From Myxococcales bacterium (lineage in GTDB: Bacteria; Myxococcota; UBA727; GCA-2721815), in the NCBI GenBank assembly GCA_002721815.1, contig PBLQ01000001.1, positions 158,379 through 222,378 of the forward strand: 64,000 nucleotides of DNA. The letters are read 5' to 3'. Below the pieces are notes generated by a model. The model was not told the DNA's origin. It saw nothing but the letters and a program-made list of their open reading frames with translations, and searched no databases. Position numbers and translations under genes: made by a program. This document shows, in pieces, positions 44,888-54,400 of this stretch. How positions within the stretch are numbered: the stretch's first letter is position 1; the number at the start of each line of letters is the position of its first letter.

Positions 44888-46278
44888 TCAGTGGTCGCTT
44901 CATTGTTACTGTTCCAACGCCGCCAAGCGTTGAGAATGTCTATGCGTATGGCTTCTGTGGTGAATCCGCTTTCAGCTGCTAAGCGTGCCACGTCTGCTTC
45001 ATTGGGAACCACCTGCACCACTTCATTCATCCATCGGTGCTCCAAAACTGAAATCTGTTGCTGTTTGGTGCCTTTCCCCCAAGGCAATACCACCCTTTGG
45101 GAGGACAAACTGCTAATGCTGAGCTCTTTGGTGTGAATCTCTTGGGTGAAGCCTTCTTCAAAGCACCATTTCTGTGCCGAAATGTTATTGGCCCGGGGCA
45201 GGCAAACTTTCACCAAAGTGGCGGGTTGACCGGTGCCGGTATGCACCGCAAGCGTGAGCCAATTCTCGGCCCCCCATGTCACCAGGCCTTGGCGTAAATC
45301 GGTGAGCGATGCGGCGGGCGACAAAAGCAAGTCCCACCCCACCCAATGGACTTCCCCTAAAGCCTGATGTTCTCCTGCCCCAGATACTGCACATTCGATT
45401 TGTTGAACCAAAGCGCTCCCCAAGCCCACGTCAGAAGCACCAATGGCGTTTTGGCAAATGCGCCCCTGAGGCCGATGCCCCCAATCGGTCACCACCGCTT
45501 TGAGAATGCTCAACGAATAAAAATCCGCGCTGACCAAACCACCCGTCTCGTAAGTGGGCAGCCCCATGGACAATGCCAACAGTTTGTTCGCTGGGACTGG
45601 CGTTTGCGGGTCTCGCAACGTGTCATTCAAAAATGGCACCCGAGAACATGTGACGCCGATCGGATCCAACGCCTCTAAAGCCAAGCCCATGGCCAGCACG
45701 TAGCAGGTCAATACCTTAGCGCTCTCCACGTCTAAACTCACGGGCTCTGAAGCCCCATCGTACGTTAAAAACGCCTCTTTAAACATTCGAAAGCAGATGC
45801 CCTGCACCAGAGGACGCAACCGAGAGGCTTTGAGGCACTGCTTCATATCCAACAAAGTCACTTTCGTTTGGTCCCAAACTTGGTGAGATTGCTCAGCCGC
45901 CTTGAGCGTTTCATTTTGTAAGGCAGTGACACTTTGCAGCTGGTTGAGGGTGTTGTTTTGGGTGTCCGCCTCCCCCTGCTGTATTTGGCTCCATTGGGCA
46001 GGTCGGGGGTTCCGCGGTAAAGCGTGCTTTTTCAGTGCAGGGGTGGCGGTCAACGGATGGGCCATGCCCAAGGGGTCTCGCAAAACCAAACTCTGACCCA
46101 TTCCATCACCGTTGGGGTGCTGTTGTACCTGTGGAAAAATATCGTTGAGGCCCAGGTCGGCCAATGCACCCTGAAAATCTTTTTCGCACCCAGCCAAATG
46201 CAACAAAGCACCGCACAGAGACGCGGCTGAAGCATTTTGGGACAAATCCAGATAGATTAAGTTGGGTGTTTTCTCCAT
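44884..46278 (-). CDS. Diverged LarC-like (DUF111) protein, key motifs lost
   Basis: Protein of 464 residues whose layout follows LarC, the enzyme that inserts nickel into the nickel-pincer cofactor. Order preserved: a start like YLDxFSGxxGDM appears as NLIYLDLSQNASAASLCGAL; a ladder ending VPANKLLALSMGLPTY matches VPAPATLELLKGVP; EVHWVGWDLLLSP matches the EANIDD-type strand; GQPATLVKVCLP matches GRPATLL; and a C-terminal PNEADVARLAAESGF matches the end. The GDM and HFHE motifs are gone and about 90 residues are inserted. Catalysis is doubtful. AGGAGG lies only one base before the ATG at 46278; the frame extends to GTG 46326. Confidence 0.6.
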   Translation of the reverse strand: MEKTPNLIYLDLSQNASAASLCGALLHLAGCEKDFQGALADLGLNDIFPQVQQHPNGDGMGQSLVLRDPLGMAHPLTATPALKKHALPRNPRPAQWSQIQQGEADTQNNTLNQLQSVTALQNETLKAAEQSHQVWDQTKVTLLDMKQCLKASRLRPLVQGICFRMFKEAFLTYDGASEPVSLDVESAKVLTCYVLAMGLALEALDPIGVTCSRVPFLNDTLRDPQTPVPANKLLALSMGLPTYETGGLVSADFYSLSILKAVVTDWGHRPQGRICQNAIGASDVGLGSALVQQIECAVSGAGEHQALGEVHWVGWDLLLSPAASLTDLRQGLVTWGAENWLTLAVHTGTGQPATLVKVCLPRANNISAQKWCFEEGFTQEIHTKELSISSLSSQRVVLPWGKGTKQQQISVLEHRWMNEVVQVVPNEADVARLAAESGFTTEAIRIDILNAWRRWNSNNEATTE

Positions 46279-46382
46279 GCCTCCTTTTACATCTCTCTCG
46301 CCTACAGTAAAAGGAGCTGACCCCACTAACGAGCGACAAATTCGCCGAATCCAATCTTTTTAATGAAATCAAGGCTTTTTCT

Positions 46383-48809
46383 TTGACCCAACCCAGCTTC
46401 ATATTGCTCGCCAACAGCCCGAAAGAAGCAGAAATGCTGCGCCAAGCCCTGCGACAAAGCTGGCCCAATGCCCATTTTCATACAGACTTTGAAGCCCCTC
46501 AGGACAAGTCCGCCATGGTGATTTGCTGGGACAGTGCCTTTAAAAAGGTACCACCTCAGATGCTCCAAGAGCGGCCAACCGTGGCCGTGTTCGAGTCGAA
46601 TGATGCCCCCGCCCGAATCGACGCCTTAAAGCAGGGTCTGGCGCAAATCGTGCTGCCCTCCGAAAGCCGAACGGCCTATTTGTGCCAGGCCTGTCAATTT
46701 ATGTTGAGTAAATTCCAGGAACAAAAGCAGCAAAAACAAAAATGGGACAAAGTGGTCAAGAGCAGTACCGATGCCATTTATTTGATCACCAATGGGGTTT
46801 TAGTGGATGTGAACCCCCGATTTGAATCGCTATTTGGTTACACACGAAAAGAAGCTCTTGCCACAGACTTTTCAATTTTAAAACACGTGGTGGCCTCGGA
46901 ATCTCGTGCCTTCATTGAAGATCGTCTTCAACGAATAAAGCGCGATCAAAAAGTAGACACCCAATACGAGTTTGTCGCCAGCCGAAAAGATGGTTCCACT
47001 TTCTTGGCCCACGTCTCAATTCGTTACGTGGATGACAAAGAAGGAAAATCGGCGCTGGGCATTGTCAAAAACATCACCGAGCAAAAAGAATACGAAAACA
47101 AACTGCTGCAACAAAACATCGAGTTGAACCGATTGGCGGACCGACAAAAGAAAACGGTGCGTCAATTGCTGGCGGTTGACGAGGTAGCAAAAACCATTGC
47201 CGTGACACGCTCAGAATACGATGTCGTTGAACATATCGCACAACAGATTCGTAAACTCTTCTCGCCGGATCGCTTGCTCATCGGATTCTTCAACGCCAAC
47301 AGCAACGAGATCCGTCTTCCTTTTGCGCTGAAAGGTCAACATCCCAAACGAGACCATGACCCTGTCAAACGGGACCACACCCTCATGGGTACAGCGATGG
47401 AATTGCAGCGGGTCTTGCAAAGACACATGCCCACCAGCGCGTCTTTGCCCGCGCCGCCCCTGCCAGAGTTGGAGAAATCGTGGGCCAGCGAGGGCATGCA
47501 AAGTTTGATCGCCATCCCTATTTTAAAGCGACGGGCCCCCGTCGGTGGTATTCTTCTCGGCTTTGAAAAACACACACCGTTGGACGATGATGACGCTGAG
47601 GCTCTCATGAGTATTTCAAACCACTTAGCACTTGGTCTAACCAACGTGGAAATGCATCAAGCCAAAGAAAAAGCCGACCAACTGTTGAATGATCTACAAA
47701 ACCGTTCTGGACGTGCAGCACACTTGATCACCCTGGGTGAAATGGCGGCCGGCGTGGCCCACGATCTTAACAACCTCTTTGCCGCAATCTTGGGCCGAAC
47801 CACACTGCTTCGACGCGCTAAAGATGAAGAATCCGCCACTGAGCACATCGACATCATTGATAAAGCCGTTGATGATGGTGCCCGAACCCTCAAACGCCTA
47901 CAGCAATTCTCCGATGATGATCTTGAGCAAAATCGCGAAGATCTTGCGCCCGCCATCTTGCTGGAGGACGCCATTGCGATCACCCGCCCAAAATGGTCCC
48001 GGTTGATGGATCAACAAAAATCCGAAGGCATTCAGGTTCAATTAGAGGCGGATTTACCCGGTGACATCCAAATATTTGTCGTCCCGCACGAAATCAGAGA
48101 AGTCTTAATCAATTTGATTCACAACGCCGTCGATGCCATGTCTGACGGGGGAAGCCTCTCTCTAAAAGCATTCCTCGACCCTGCCCGACCACAACACGTC
48201 TGCTTAGAAATTCGCGACACTGGGCCTGGCATTCCCCCAAAAAACCTCAATAAAATTTTCGAACGCTTTTTTACCACCAAAGGTGTGCATGGAACTGGCC
48301 TTGGTTTGGCTGTATCCAAAGAGATTGTAGAAAAAAATGAGGGGCACATTCAGGTTTCGTCCCATACCGAAGGCGCCGACAAAGGAACCATCTTCTCCCT
48401 CTATCTTCCAATGAGCCTCAAACAATCCAAAAACGCTCACCCCAGTGAGTCAGCCCCCCGAACCATATTGATCGTGGATGATGAACCCAATGTGAGAGAA
48501 ATTTTAGAAGACTTACTCTCCGCAGAGGGCCACCGTGCCCTGTCTTGCGAAAGCGGCGAAGAAGCCTTGGAGGTGCTGGCCAAGCAAGAGATCGACTTGG
48601 TCTTCACCGACCTGACCCTGCCGAAAATGGACGGCTACACCCTGGCCAGTCAAATCAAATCGCAGCAACCCCAAATGCCGGTTTGCATCATTACAGGATG
48701 GGACAATCCCCTAATTTTAAAGGAAGACCCCGCAACCCATGTGGATCGGGTGGTCAACAAACCTTTTCGCATGGAAGAGGTAATGCGGGCTGTGAGCGAT
48801 CTCACCTAA
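46383..48809 (+). CDS. Hybrid histidine kinase (PAS-GAF-HisKA-HATPase-REC)
   Basis: Cytoplasmic hybrid kinase of 808 residues. A degenerate receiver-like start (1-110), a PAS domain (about 120-240), a GAF domain (about 265-420), the H-box AAGVAHDLNNLFAAILGR near 455, the ATPase boxes (N-box LINLIHNAVDAM, G1 DTGPGIP, G2 GTGLGLAVSKEI) and a C-terminal receiver with Asp in LVFTDLTLPKMDG and Lys in VNKPF. All parts needed for autophosphorylation and relay are present. The frame starts at TTG 46383, with AAGG eight bases upstream. It is divergent from the LarC-like gene by about 100 bases. Confidence 0.92.
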   Translation: MTQPSFILLANSPKEAEMLRQALRQSWPNAHFHTDFEAPQDKSAMVICWDSAFKKVPPQMLQERPTVAVFESNDAPARIDALKQGLAQIVLPSESRTAYLCQACQFMLSKFQEQKQQKQKWDKVVKSSTDAIYLITNGVLVDVNPRFESLFGYTRKEALATDFSILKHVVASESRAFIEDRLQRIKRDQKVDTQYEFVASRKDGSTFLAHVSIRYVDDKEGKSALGIVKNITEQKEYENKLLQQNIELNRLADRQKKTVRQLLAVDEVAKTIAVTRSEYDVVEHIAQQIRKLFSPDRLLIGFFNANSNEIRLPFALKGQHPKRDHDPVKRDHTLMGTAMELQRVLQRHMPTSASLPAPPLPELEKSWASEGMQSLIAIPILKRRAPVGGILLGFEKHTPLDDDDAEALMSISNHLALGLTNVEMHQAKEKADQLLNDLQNRSGRAAHLITLGEMAAGVAHDLNNLFAAILGRTTLLRRAKDEESATEHIDIIDKAVDDGARTLKRLQQFSDDDLEQNREDLAPAILLEDAIAITRPKWSRLMDQQKSEGIQVQLEADLPGDIQIFVVPHEIREVLINLIHNAVDAMSDGGSLSLKAFLDPARPQHVCLEIRDTGPGIPPKNLNKIFERFFTTKGVHGTGLGLAVSKEIVEKNEGHIQVSSHTEGADKGTIFSLYLPMSLKQSKNAHPSESAPRTILIVDDEPNVREILEDLLSAEGHRALSCESGEEALEVLAKQEIDLVFTDLTLPKMDGYTLASQIKSQQPQMPVCIITGWDNPLILKEDPATHVDRVVNKPFRMEEVMRAVSDLT

Positions 48810-48958
48810 GCCCCTCTACCCCATGTACAACACGGCCTCGCCCAACCGGGTTTTCCCCAAAGAAAAGCGGAAAGGAGGGGTTGTGTTGTTCTACCGCCTT
48901 GGCTACTTTGACCGCGAATCAATTCCTCTGGTGACGTAACGAGGGGTGGAGGTAAAAC

Positions 48959-49846
48959 ATGAAGGACGCACAACGAAAAAAAATGGGTGAAGCAGACGGC
49001 TTTATCGCAGCCCTGGATCAAAGCGGTGGCTCCACACCGAAAGCATTGGGTTTATATGGGGTGACAGCTGACAGCTGGTCCAACGACACTGAAATGTTTG
49101 ACTTGGTTCACGCCATGCGCACACGCATCATCACCAGCCCCTCCTTCACCGGCGACCGAATTTTAGCGGCCATCCTTTTTGAAAACACCATGAAAAATAC
49201 CATCGATGGGATGCCCACCGCAGAATACTTGTGGAAGCAAAAAGAAATTGTACCCATCTTGAAAGTGGACAAAGGGCTCGCTGACGAAGTGGGCGGTGTT
49301 CAACTCATGAAACCTATGAGCACTTTAAATGAAACCCTCGCGAGCGCCAATGCGCATGGTATTTTTGGAACCAAAATGCGTTCGGTCATCAAGCAAGCCG
49401 TGGCCCAAGGTGTTCAAGATGTGGTAAAACAACAATTTGATATTGGTCTTCAAATCCTCGAAGCAGGACTGATTCCCATCATCGAGCCCGAGGTGGATAT
49501 CCACTGTCCCGATAAAAAACAAGCCGAAGAAATGCTGAACGAAGCATTGCTCAAACACTTGGATGATCTTCCCCAAGGGACACAAGTAATGCTGAAACTC
49601 ACTTTGCCAGAAAGCAATAACTTCTACGAGGCATGCATCCAGCACCCCAATACCTTGCGCGTGGTAGCGCTTTCGGGTGGCTACTCCCGGGAAGAATCCA
49701 ACCAGCGATTGACCAACCAACAAGGCATGGTGGCAAGTTTCTCACGGGCATTATCGGAAGGCCTTCATGTGGATCAGTCTGACCAAGATTTTAACACCAC
49801 GTTAGACCAGTCCATCGAGAGTATTTTTCAAGCCTCACGAACCTGA
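48959..49846 (+). CDS. fda: Fructose-bisphosphate aldolase, class I
   Basis: Schiff-base aldolase of glycolysis and gluconeogenesis, 295 residues, the length of the bacterial class I (staphylococcal) enzymes. Conserved stretches are GFIAALDQSGGSTPKAL, PILKVDKGLADE, LIPIIEPEVDIH and the lysine-bearing QVMLKLTLPE. GGTGGAGG lies a few bases before the ATG. It stands alone, not next to gpmA or other glycolytic genes, between the hybrid kinase and the Ser/Thr kinase. Confidence 0.95.
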   Translation: MKDAQRKKMGEADGFIAALDQSGGSTPKALGLYGVTADSWSNDTEMFDLVHAMRTRIITSPSFTGDRILAAILFENTMKNTIDGMPTAEYLWKQKEIVPILKVDKGLADEVGGVQLMKPMSTLNETLASANAHGIFGTKMRSVIKQAVAQGVQDVVKQQFDIGLQILEAGLIPIIEPEVDIHCPDKKQAEEMLNEALLKHLDDLPQGTQVMLKLTLPESNNFYEACIQHPNTLRVVALSGGYSREESNQRLTNQQGMVASFSRALSEGLHVDQSDQDFNTTLDQSIESIFQASRT

Positions 49847-50001
49847 TCGCAACAATCAGCAGACGCCAGCCCTGACCAACGCCCCACAAATACGGCCTGG
49901 TCAGCCTGAGGCCTTAAAAACCGGGCTATCTCCAGCACGCTTCCCTCTGACCAGCTTGTCGTGGTAATCTGATGAGGTTCTTATGACATTCGGGTTGTGG
50001 T

Positions 50002-51459
50002 TTGCTTTCGCTAATTGATCAATGGGTAGATCGACTTCTGTCGAACAACGAGAAAAAGACAGAGCCGGATCCAGGTCTTGATCAAACCCTGCAAACCCTC
50101 CGCGCCTACAAAAGAAAACTCACCAAAGATCAAGCCGGAATGGATTTTGTAAGCAGTCCCGCTTTTCTTGAAGTCATTGAACAATTGGATGCTGAAGGTC
50201 TCACCGGTCTGGCAGACGAACTCTGTGCGGATGCATTGCTCGTCCACCCCAATCATTCCAATAAAAATATTTTTGGACACCGCTTGCTCAGTCGTGGAAG
50301 AGAGAAGGAAGCCGAAAACCTGTTCCTACAATTAACCAATGATATGACTTTTGCGCATGGTGCCTTCAAAAATTTGGCGCACATTGCAGAAACATCCAAT
50401 GCCCCCCATGAGGCCTGCTTGTACCTGGAAAAAGCACTGGCTTGGGATTTTCATGACCAAGAACTTCAGGCCAGTTTGAAGCGGTTACGAAAAAGTCTTC
50501 GTCCAACGAAAAACCGCAAGTCCGATTATTTTCTGACCTCTTTGGTTCGAGGCGCAAGGATTGTCGGTGAGGGCTATGAACTCCGCAAGCTTCTGGGCAG
50601 GGGTGGAGCCGCCACCGTCTATCAAGCACTCGTGAGCGGCACGCAACAAGAAGTGGCCGTGAAGGTCTTTCATCGCTCATCGGGATCTACCCGCCACCAG
50701 GAGAAAGCACAACGTGAGGCTCAGTTTACAGCTCAGTTGACGCATCCTCACGTGGTCACCATTTTGGATGTGAACAGCGAGAAGGGCTTTTTGGTGATGG
50801 CCTTTTGCGAAGGCGGCTCTTTGCGGGATCGGCTAAAACAGAAAAAGGCTTCACTGGCGCAAACCCTAGACATGGCCATCGTTCTTTTACGCACCTTAGC
50901 GGATATCCACGAACATGGGTTTGCTCATTTGGACATCAAACCTTCCAACATTTTATTTCACCACGGAACGCCCATCTTCAGTGACTTTGGTATTGCGGTC
51001 ACCCAAGAGGAAGGACAACAAGCTGGCACCCAAGCCTATATGGCTCCCGAGCAGAAGCGAGGCCAAGCGAATCGTGCCAGCGATGTTTTTGCCATGGGAC
51101 TGGTGATCACCGAGTGTCTTCTGGGTCACCCCACCAGACATATCGGGCAAAACATACAGTTACCCCCAGTCCCCAAAGGGCCCAAACGACGGGCATTGGA
51201 GCATCTTTTGCGAGGCATGTGTGATCCGGAGCCCACCCACAGACCTCAGGACCTGCGAGAACTGGCCCAACGTTTTATGTGGGCCCAAGCCCTGCCCGAC
51301 TCCGAAGCGCAAGGTACTGTTTTACTTGAACAAATGCGAAAATGGGCACTGGGCATGGGGACCACCACGGCCAAACTCTTAGAAAAGCACCCAATCGTTG
51401 CATATCTTTCCCCGGTAGATTTAAAACATAGGGGTGGCTCACCCCAATCAGAAATTTAA
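50002..51459 (+). CDS. Ser/Thr protein kinase with N-terminal helical repeats
   Basis: Protein of 485 residues. Residues 1-175 form TPR-like helices (LTGLADELCADALLVHP, EAENLFLQLTNDM). The kinase domain (about 192-450) has a glycine loop LGRGGAATVYQA, VAVKVF with the ATP lysine, catalytic loop HLDIKPSN (Leu replaces the common Arg of HRD), DFG in FSDFGIAVT, and MAPEQKRG. Lacking the HRD arginine suggests activity without activation-loop phosphorylation. No transmembrane helix. Start is TTG 50002 with a poor ribosome site. Its stop codon touches the ATG of the giant TPR gene, so the pair is coupled. Confidence 0.9.
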   Translation: MLSLIDQWVDRLLSNNEKKTEPDPGLDQTLQTLRAYKRKLTKDQAGMDFVSSPAFLEVIEQLDAEGLTGLADELCADALLVHPNHSNKNIFGHRLLSRGREKEAENLFLQLTNDMTFAHGAFKNLAHIAETSNAPHEACLYLEKALAWDFHDQELQASLKRLRKSLRPTKNRKSDYFLTSLVRGARIVGEGYELRKLLGRGGAATVYQALVSGTQQEVAVKVFHRSSGSTRHQEKAQREAQFTAQLTHPHVVTILDVNSEKGFLVMAFCEGGSLRDRLKQKKASLAQTLDMAIVLLRTLADIHEHGFAHLDIKPSNILFHHGTPIFSDFGIAVTQEEGQQAGTQAYMAPEQKRGQANRASDVFAMGLVITECLLGHPTRHIGQNIQLPPVPKGPKRRALEHLLRGMCDPEPTHRPQDLRELAQRFMWAQALPDSEAQGTVLLEQMRKWALGMGTTTAKLLEKHPIVAYLSPVDLKHRGGSPQSEI

Positions 51460-54400
51460 ATGACATCGGAAAATCTTTACATTAAAGCATTGCGCCAAGG
51501 AGCGGCCCCCCACGAGCTGCATGTCTTGGAGCTCCAAATTATTGAAGATGCCTCCACCGATCGTCTCATTGAGCTCCTGAATACAGAAATCGCAGAATTA
51601 ACCGGAAAGCGCGCGAGACTACACCAACTCACCCTGGCCAACGTGCGCCTTGCCACCACATTGGCTGCCCGCTCCCAAAACGACACCTCCAAGATCGCAC
51701 TGAATGCTGCCATCGATGCGGCAAGAATTTGGTGGCGCACCCTCAATGATGCTGAAAAAGCAAAACGCATGCAACTGCGCGCTCTATGGCTTGCGGGGAT
51801 TCATTTCCCAGAGACACTCGAAGACAGCATCAATGCCGCCAACGGGCCTCAAGCCGCTTTGCATCTACTTCGACAAACCATTCAAAATGGGCACGAACTG
51901 GCCATGGATTTTTCGCACATTCTATTGGACATTCTAAAAAATCACGGGGCCCCAAAGAAAATTCTATTGGAGGCGCTCAAGGCCTTACGTAAATGGCCTC
52001 ACAATGCAGCGTTTCACCTCAAAGTTCGCTCCTACGCAGAGCTGACTCAAAAAGCGGAAGAAGCACTCTTTCCACTCAAAGATCTCCTCGAAAAGCATCC
52101 GAACGATCCAACCATCACCAGTTTGGTCTTGGAATCTATCGGCAAGATGCACCAAATATTACAAGACGATGAATCCGCGTTCAGCGCATATCAACAGGCC
52201 CTAAAATGTAATCCCAACCGAAGCTTGGCGTGGCAATATGGCCAGCAACTCTCAGAAAAATTAAATCTGCCTTTTGATTTTCCAAAACCCCCAGACGCAA
52301 CCCTCACCGAGGGAATGGCGGTGACAATGTCGCCGCAGAGATCCGAAGAAGAAACCGTACGAAGCAGAAACATGCTAAGCCAAGAAAGCACTTCGCCGGG
52401 CAACAGCTTCTCGGCAAGCCTTCACAGCTTGGAAGAACAAGACATTCTCGAGCTGCACAGTGTCCCTCCCTCTTTGAGTCCACCACCTTTGCCACAAGAC
52501 AGCGAGGAGCAGCCCCCGGTACTGCCGGAGCCAGATCAACACGATGACTTTGACCATATTTGGCAAGCCGAGCGGCAACGTCTGAGTATGGACGCCGAAT
52601 CTGTATCGGAAGCGCGACCCATTAAAGACAACCCGGGCACGGCCACACTTGTGAGCGTTCCTTCCTGGGAAATGTCTGAAAGTGATACCAGCTTTGAAGA
52701 AGAGACCGAGGTTCAACGCGCAGAGCTCTCCGAAACTTCAACGCAAGTGGGTTTTTTCCGAAAAGGAAACAATCACAAACAGCCCGCATCGGTGACCTCC
52801 AGTGAAGAATCAGATATCGACGACACGCCAGACAACACTCAGTTCGAATTGGCGATAGACGCCACAGGCACACAATTGGCCTATGACTTACTCAGAGACC
52901 AAGAGCCCCAACAAATTTCAGCCATATGGCGTCACAAGCTTTTTCAAAAATTAATGGAGCAAGACAAGCAACACCACAATCTCCTAAGTCTCCACCCACA
53001 GGTCCTCGCCCTGCTTCAAGAAGGCTTCGCTGACGTCGTAAAATGGGTGACGATTTACTTCTCAAGGCTCAATGAGGCCGACCGCTCTTCAGTACCTGAT
53101 CTGTGGGTGAAAACCTTAGAGCTTCTCGATGAAGATCACCCCCTTGACGGCAAACTCACGCCTCTGATCTTAAAAGCCGCTGCCGCCCAAAGCAGCCTCA
53201 CGGAAAAAGTTTATGCCCTCGCTGATAACTGTCACGAGCCCACCCTCAAAAGAAAAATTTTCAAATCTATTTTGCCCTTGTGGCCCCACGAAGAGGGCGT
53301 CAATCAAACCTATGCCAAACTGGCTCGAAACACCGAAGCTTTCCCCAGTGAGCATTTTGAAATATGTGAAGAATGGGCAGAGACATGCCCAGACACCATC
53401 GATGCCCAAAAAGCTTTGCTGCGAGCTGCGCAACAACATGGCAAGCCCCAACACGCCAAAAAAGCCTTGGAACGCTTGCTCGGTTTGGTGGAGTCACCCA
53501 TAGAAAAAGCGGCCCAATGGAGCGCGCTGGCTGAGCACTATTGGCTCCAAAGCCCCGATTACTGGAAAGAAGCAGCGACTGCCTGTGTGCAGGCCATTGG
53601 CTACGAGCCCAACAACCTGGATCACTGGGTCGCCTTCATTTTGAAATGCGAAGACAAACTTGGGGTCAATGAAGCCCAAGCGGCACATGCCCTACTTTCA
53701 AATCCCAACGAAGCGCTTTTATCTGAACTGCGTCAATTCTTGGATCCTATTTTACTCGACTTGGGCGACGACCATGAACTGCTGCCCCCAGAGCTTCGAA
53801 AAATAATTGGATTGCTCCTGGGCATGAACCCCAAAGACCCGGCAAAAGCCTGTGAAATACTTTCCTCCATGGTGGATGATTTCAGTGATGATTTGTCCAT
53901 TCTAGAAACCTATGCCCATTTACTGGCGATTCACGGCTTAAAGCCCAAACCCACCCCGCTCAACCATTTGGAAACTATTCTTTCGAGTCACGCTGAAGCC
54001 ATCGATACCATGCAACAATTGTCACTGTGGGGAGACCTGGGAACAGTGCGGTGGTCTGCCGGCGACTCCAGTGGCGCACTCTCCGCTTTCCAAAAACTTT
54101 TTGGGCTTTTACAACACGATGCGGATAACCCATCACCGGCCATTCCCGAACGCGTTCTGGACACCGCTTTCTCTGTGTTGAATTCTCCAGAACACAAAGA
54201 AGACCATACCGGACTCCTCATCGCCACTCTTGAATTAAAAGCCCAGCACCAATCAAAAATGGAGTCTGCCAGCTCATTAAAGCGGGCTTTGGCTTTAGCA
54301 TCCAAACACGACGCCGCCAAAGCCAAGTCAATTTTCGAACAGCTCCCACTGGACCTCCTCGATGCATCAACCCTCGAGTCGGGCAGGAAAACATACGACA

